Origin: Caprimulgus europaeus
Lineage: Eukaryota; Chordata; Aves; Caprimulgiformes; Caprimulgidae
Direction: 5' to 3'
Length of the DNA: 64,000 nucleotides
Assembly (NCBI GenBank): GCA_907165065.1
Contig: OU015541.1
Coordinates: 13,507,001-13,571,000, forward strand
The position numbers and the translations under genes were made by a program. Within the stretch, counting starts at the first letter, position 1. Each line of letters starts with the position of its first letter. The notes beneath the pieces are model-generated. The model saw nothing but the letters and a program-made list of their open reading frames with translations, was not told the DNA's origin and searched no databases. Of the stretch, positions 58,930 to 64,000 are shown piece by piece.

Positions 58930-61900
58930 AGCTGCACGGCTGGCAGCTCAGGAGCAGAGGGCTGGCTGTGGGTGCCCACGCACCCAGGCTGTGCTGTGCT
59001 GTGCTCCCTGGGGTGCAGGCAGGAACCTGCAGGGCACGGCTGCTCCACGGGCCACAGAGCACCCCAGAGCTCCGGCTCTCTTACTGCTCAATAAAACAGG
59101 GACAAAAGAAGGTGGCTATGTTTATGGGTGTGCAAGGACACCTTCTGAAGCCTGGGGACAGCTGGGAAGCCACACAGGGAAGCCAGTTATTAAACCCCAA
59201 CCTCCTGTAACATGCTGCTGATGAAGGCACCATCTCTCTTGAGCCTGGTTTCCCTTCCTCCGCAGCCTGGGGCCTCTGATGAATCTCTTACCTCCTCTTC
59301 CAGAATGAAAATAGCAGCAGTGGCAGAGCCCAAGTAAACAAATGAGCTGCTGTGAGAGGAGAGTGCATCTTTATAAGGTTAATTGGTCCCATCTAGGAGA
59401 CAGACAGACATTTTCTTGTGGCTAGATCGCTCAAAAAGCCCCGGCAAACAGCACTAACATGTCTCCTGGGTTTCATTTATAACCCTGACTGCGTTACTAG
59501 CTCATCTACATATAAAATGATTATGAATGTATTGTCTGTACTCTGCAGAGGGATAAATTACCAGGCTCTGATATTCACCAGCTCTCTTTGAAGCTTAAAA
59601 CAGCTTGAAATTCAGAGGTCTCTCTCTCTCAGTGACAGCAGCGGCAGGAAGAAAACAGCTCAGGCTTGATCTTTGTGTTCAGCACAACCTGGCCTGTTTT
59701 AACACCCCGATACCCCGATAGCTGGGAGCAGGGGGCTGGAGGGGAGGAGGCTGCTTGAGCCAAAGGGCTGTGGAGCCATCATGCCCTGGAACCCAGAGCT
59801 GCGTTGGGTATGGAGCAGTGACATTTCCAAACAAAGGAGCTGATAACTCCCAGCGGGACTGAAAGGCTGTTATCCTGCTGCTGATTAAAATTTCCTCTGC
59901 AGCCAGCAGCAGAGGAGAAGTGTCATCAGTGGAGGGATCGGTGTTAAAACCCGTTGCCACTATGTGCTGATTCATCCAGCACAAGTGAAGGGCTGCCCTG
60001 CTTGGCCATGTGCAATATTAGCATAGAAAACCTCAGCAGGAAGATCCATCACCTGGTCAAATCCTCCTACCCCATCTCCTCTGTCTCACTGTGGCCTTGC
60101 TGTTTCCAGGATGCTGCTCTGGAGATCCACACTGCACCATCCACTCCACACGGTACCATCACCCGTGGGAGAAGGGGGATGCCACCAGCTTAGCCCAAGA
60201 GTGGCCATCACGCTGCACAGCGCCTTCCCTTCTATCCCTGCTGGCACCAGCCCCGCCAGCCTCAAGCTCCCTGGTAGCAGTCCCACTGCTCGCTTGTGTT
60301 GTCATCTCCCATGTAAGGGCCAGCACGGGTGGCATGAGTGTCACAGGCCTGTTTTAATGCAGCTAACCTCGAGCACATCCCTTTGCCAGCACTGGCCAGG
60401 CCATAAGCTGGCCCTTGCTGTCAGGTATCCAACCCACTCCCTCTCTCCCGCCTGCTCTGCAGGTCCCAAGAGCATTTGCTGGTGTCACTTGGGATTCCTT
60501 CCAGATCCTTTGCTCTTTTATTCTGCCCCTTGATTCTCTGCCCTTTAAATTGCCTAAAGTAGAAAACTTTCCCTTCCTACTGCAGGATATTCTGCTAAAG
60601 CCTCCCACTGCCTCTGGCATGCCCATGCAAGGCACGAACTTGTTTGTGCTGTGACATGTTCACCAGGGGTTGGGTCCTTGCTAAAAAGATGTCTTCTCTG
60701 ATTACCATCACTGACAACTGTATCACTGAGCTGCTGGACCAGTCTGGACAGACCTGTTACAGCCTCACCAGGCCTTGGTCCAGGCTGCCCTGTCCAGGAG
60801 ATGCTCTGGGATGAATGGATAGGCAATGGGAGAGGAGGTGGCCTGGTGTCCTCCTCCTCCATGCAAGCACAGGGGCCTCAGCCATCATGCTGACCTCAGT
60901 GTTACTCAGATACCTCTGTGCCTTCCTGGGTTGCTTCCTCCACTGCTGTGGGTTGCATCCTTCCTGCCGTGCTGCATCCTGCACACCCAGATTTTGGTAA
61001 AGACAAGACATTCAGCTGCAGAAGAGCCCCTTCCACAGGTTTGGCTCAGAGCTGGTCCCACAAACAGCTGACAATGACAGCACCCCAGAGCTGATCCAAA
61101 CCATCCTCTACACAGAACCTCATCCCAGGCAGCCTGGATACTCTCACCCAGTGCACAGCCCACTGACCTGGACGTGTGCTCCCACGAGAGGGCCATGCCA
61201 CAGCACGCCTGGGACACGTCTCTAGGATCTCTGTGGCAGCAGAGATGGTGAGAAGCATGGAGGGACCCTTCGAGGTGTGTTGGCAGCACACACTCAGAGG
61301 GGTGTGGAGGTTTTAACCACTCCTAACTCACATGGATTTATCAGCAAGTGGATTTTAGAGTGGAAGGGAGATTGGATCAAGTGAGTGAGGCAGGGGGGCA
61401 GGTGGAAGAAGGAGACATCTGCTTGTTTCCAGCTACCACAGGCCTGATATGCTCCGTGATTTGGATGAACAAGGATGTGATTCACACAGTTTTTGGCAAT
61501 AACACCAGTCAGAAGAGAACGCCCTGTGACCCCAGTTGGAGCCCTCCAGGTAAGTCAGCTGCTCTACCAGAGCAGTGCTTTGCCTAAATTACCCCACATT
61601 TCCCATGCGAGGCTGCCTCCCGCTCACCCCACCATGCAGAGGCCTGAGATGCACAGCCCATTTCTGATTTTCCAGTTTCCTTCCCCCTCCTCCAGCATCC
61701 CTAGGACTGAGGTCTTGCATGTCAGGGAAGGTGCCATGAAGTGTCCCACCACAGCTGCTGAGCTGCTGTGGGTGCTGCACCAGAAAAAGCTATTCCAGAG
61801 TACCCCAAGCAGAGGGTGTGAGCAAGGCACCACACATCCTGGCCAGTATCTTTTTTTTTGGCCCTCTGAGTTTCTACAAGAGGCCTTAATGTGCATTAAT

Positions 61901-62205
61901 GTTTCCTCTTTATGTACTTTTATTCCTTTACAGGAAGAGGAAATGAAGGCACCAAAATGCAGCTGATTTTCCAAGACTGCCTGGTGAGTCAGGAGGAGAG
62001 CTGGGAGCCAAGCTCAGAGCAAACCCTGCAGCATCCAGCCCCACCACACACCAGCTCCCAGGGCAGGAGCCCAGCTGGATCAACCTCCTGGGGTGGAGGG
62101 AGCTGGAGCAGCAAAGCATGGTCGTGCAGCAGGAGCCCTTTCCCTAGAGCCTATAAAATCACTGAGGGGTGGCCTGGACATGTCCACATTTCAGCTCGGG
62201 CTCTT
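58930..62205. other. intergenic; possible conserved non-coding segment at 59330-59650
   Basis: No gene recognised. AATAAA at 59090-59095 has no associated gene. An AT-rich unique segment at 59330-59650 contrasts with its GC-rich surroundings. CAG|GTAAGT at 61547-61555 is a perfect donor consensus at the end of an open frame, but without a partner acceptor I can defend. Confidence 0.45.
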
Positions 62206-62209
62206 TTTG

Positions 62210-62487
62210 GTGGTGGCTGGTGACAGGACAAAGGGTAATTGGCAAAAACTTGAATACCAGAAGTTCCAGACAAACTTAAGGAAAAATTTCTTTCCTGTGA
62301 GGGTGCCAGAGCCCTGGGACAGGCTGCCCAGAGAGGGTGTGGAGTCTCCATCTCTGGAGATGTTCAAAACCCACCTGAACACTTTCCTGTGTGACCTGTT
62401 GTAGGGAACCTGCTTTGGCACGGGGGTTGGACTGGATGATCTCCTGAGGTCCCTTCCAACCCCACCATGCTGTGTTTCTGTGATTCA
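62210..62487 (+). mobile_element. CR1 LINE 3' end
   Basis: Contains GGTGACAGGACAAAGGGTAA, CTTTCCTGTGAGGGTGCCAG, AGCCCTGGGACAGGCTGCCC, GGTTGGACTGGATGATCTCC and the TTTCTGTGATTC tail. It matches the subfamily of the 5205-5868 copy (shared GAGGGTGCCAGAGCCCTGGG) and encodes the same C-terminal ORF2 text ([20 protein letters not shown]). Confidence 0.93.
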
Positions 62488-62489
62488 GC

Positions 62490-64000
62490 TGTATACCACT
62501 GAAATGAAAGTTTGTACCATGGGGGCATCTGATGGTACCAACTCCACGGTTCGCAGCTCTGTACCCAGGCGCTTGAAGGGTTATCGGACTCCTGCGAGAG
62601 GAGGCAGCATGGGAAAACACATCCTGGGGGCGATTCTGAGTTTCCTCTTTGCAGGTGCCATTGTGAGAGATGATGCAACTGCTCCCTGGCTGTAGACAGC
62701 TGAAGCACAACGACAAAATCCCCTGGCCACAGCAGCCTGTCCTGGGCAATGCTGGATGGAGGACAGCTGACGGACTGGTGGGTCATGGTGCTGCCCTGGC
62801 CTCATGGCTCAGTACGTCCTGCCCACAGCAGGCAACAGTTGCTGGACAGAAATCATGCTGTCACTGAGCCTGGTGGAGAATTTCAGCTGGACAAATCACT
62901 GCAAGCAAAAGGCCAATGAGAAAGAAAACAGAGGGTGCCACCCCGAGCTGTGAACCACCTCTTCATTGGCCCTGCGGCACCCACCCTGTTGACAGGGAGA
63001 GTGACAGAGCCCTTCCCCAGCAGTGGGGTGAACTACAGGCTCCTCCCTGGCATGTGGGCAGACAGAGGGTTTGTTAGGGAGCTGCAAGCCCTCCCTGTAA
63101 ATGCAAAATCCTTGAGACTGGTGTGATTTCCAGGTGGGGTTGTTAAATGATGTGCTGCATTTACCCCAAAACTCATGGGGCTGTGCCTGGACCATGACTC
63201 CAAGGAGGAGCTCCTGAGGAGCTTCAAAAATGTCCATGCCAGAGAGCCCAGGCTGCAGGGCCAAATTGACTTTTTCTTCCTAAAACATCTCTTTGTAATA
63301 GGGAATTTGGAGATGATGACAGTGCTGGGTGGTGGAGGGAAGTATCTTGCAGGGTTTGGGTGTATCTGTACTATATCTGCCCATGGAGCAAGCCTGGGCT
63401 TGGAGCCTGGTGGTCCCAGGCTGAAACTCCAATAGGGAATGTACTAAAATTGGGCATCTAGATGGATGTGGACTTGTGCTGGAGTCTTCATCTACATCCT
63501 ACTAGTAGGTTTACTAGTAGAGATTGAGTCCTTGCACCCTAAGATCTAACTATCCCTTCCCGTCATTTTTTGGTTAATAACAATGAAATGGATAATACGA
63601 GGCCAGACTGCAGTTTTCCAGGACAGCGATTTTATACCATGTGGCTAAGGAAGCTTTGGTACATGTGCTACAGCGTGATGTGAGGGCAGCTGACCAATTT
63701 GGGTTATAAAGCCTGCTGAGGTCATGTTGGAGAGGGGTAGAGAGCTTCTCTGGAGTAATGCTGTCCATGGAGGGAGACATCATCTGAACTGCTCCTGGGT
63801 TTCATCTTGGAGGAAACCAGCTATGTCACAGAAGAAACTTTGCCCTCAAGCAATGTGGGGAGCCAGCAGAGTAACACCAGAGCAGGGAAGTACAGCACAG
63901 ATATGTCCTTCAAAACTAGGGAACATCCTTAATAAGAAATACACACTAGCACCAGCCACCTTTGTCTGTAGAAAAACTGTTTCTGGCCTCTTTGCTGATG
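62490..64000. other. intergenic, nothing recognised
   Basis: Short open frames only. The next gene downstream (DSN1 by mammalian synteny) is not visible before the window ends. Confidence 0.5.

Noticed and set aside
58326..59221. Cys/His-rich open frames resembling zinc-finger text
   Set aside because: The CCH/HCHH pattern comes from the 23-bp repeat read in all three frames. There is no zinc-finger spacing or linker.
61348..61587. Open frame ending in a perfect CAG|GTAAGT donor
   Set aside because: No recognisable protein (not DSN1 as I know it), no acceptor upstream I can defend. Could be a non-coding transcript exon, but unsupported.

Overview
The window is a piece of a bird chromosome. 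CR1 LINE copies in both orientations and an 1152-bp avian-type solo LTR with a 5-bp target duplication indicate this, and the LTR family points (inference) to a neoavian lineage. The one protein-coding gene recognised is MTCL2 (older name SOGA1, KIAA0889), encoding a coiled-coil microtubule/Golgi crosslinking factor. It lies on the + strand and appears complete: 15 coding exons, ATG at 26946, stop at 51605-51607, about 1,707 residues, every intron GT-AG.

Layout. Positions 1 to about 21,400 are relatively AT-rich and gene-poor. They hold CR1 copies (5205-5868 +, 13979-14716 -, 15336-15408 +), an ancient L3/CR1 reverse-transcriptase fossil (9250-9895 -), two faint MIR-like SINE remnants and the solo LTR (18779-19930). 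From about 21,400 the sequence becomes GC-rich. A degenerate minisatellite of roughly 27-bp units (26041-26690) abuts the CpG-island promoter and first exon (26660-27660). A second large minisatellite, built on GGCATGGC/GGCACAGC units, begins right behind the exon 1 donor (27655-28830). Introns 1-4 are long and hold CR1 fragments and a 3 x 61-bp tandem repeat. Exons 5-15 are clustered in 8 kb.

Downstream of the stop is a long candidate 3' untranslated region with two plausible polyadenylation signals (54316 and 57194). It carries several young tandem repeats, including a perfect 104-bp tandem duplication at 53204-53411, a C/T-rich tract and a Pumilio-type element. From about 57,220 to the end I see no gene, only a 23-bp minisatellite (58376-58925), one CR1 copy (62210-62487) and a possible conserved element near 59,330-59,650.

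How it fits together: the window carries one gene with its promoter island and 3' processing signals, in a repeat-poor avian background. I found no operon-like system, RNA gene, CRISPR array or other unknown multi-gene system. The most interesting items are the repeat-built promoter flanks, three gap-free 39-residue repeats inside exon 5, a TQT-motif cluster in the tail, predicted splice variants (NAGNAG acceptor, frame-preserving intron 13, possible poison exon) and the recent tandem duplication in the 3' region.
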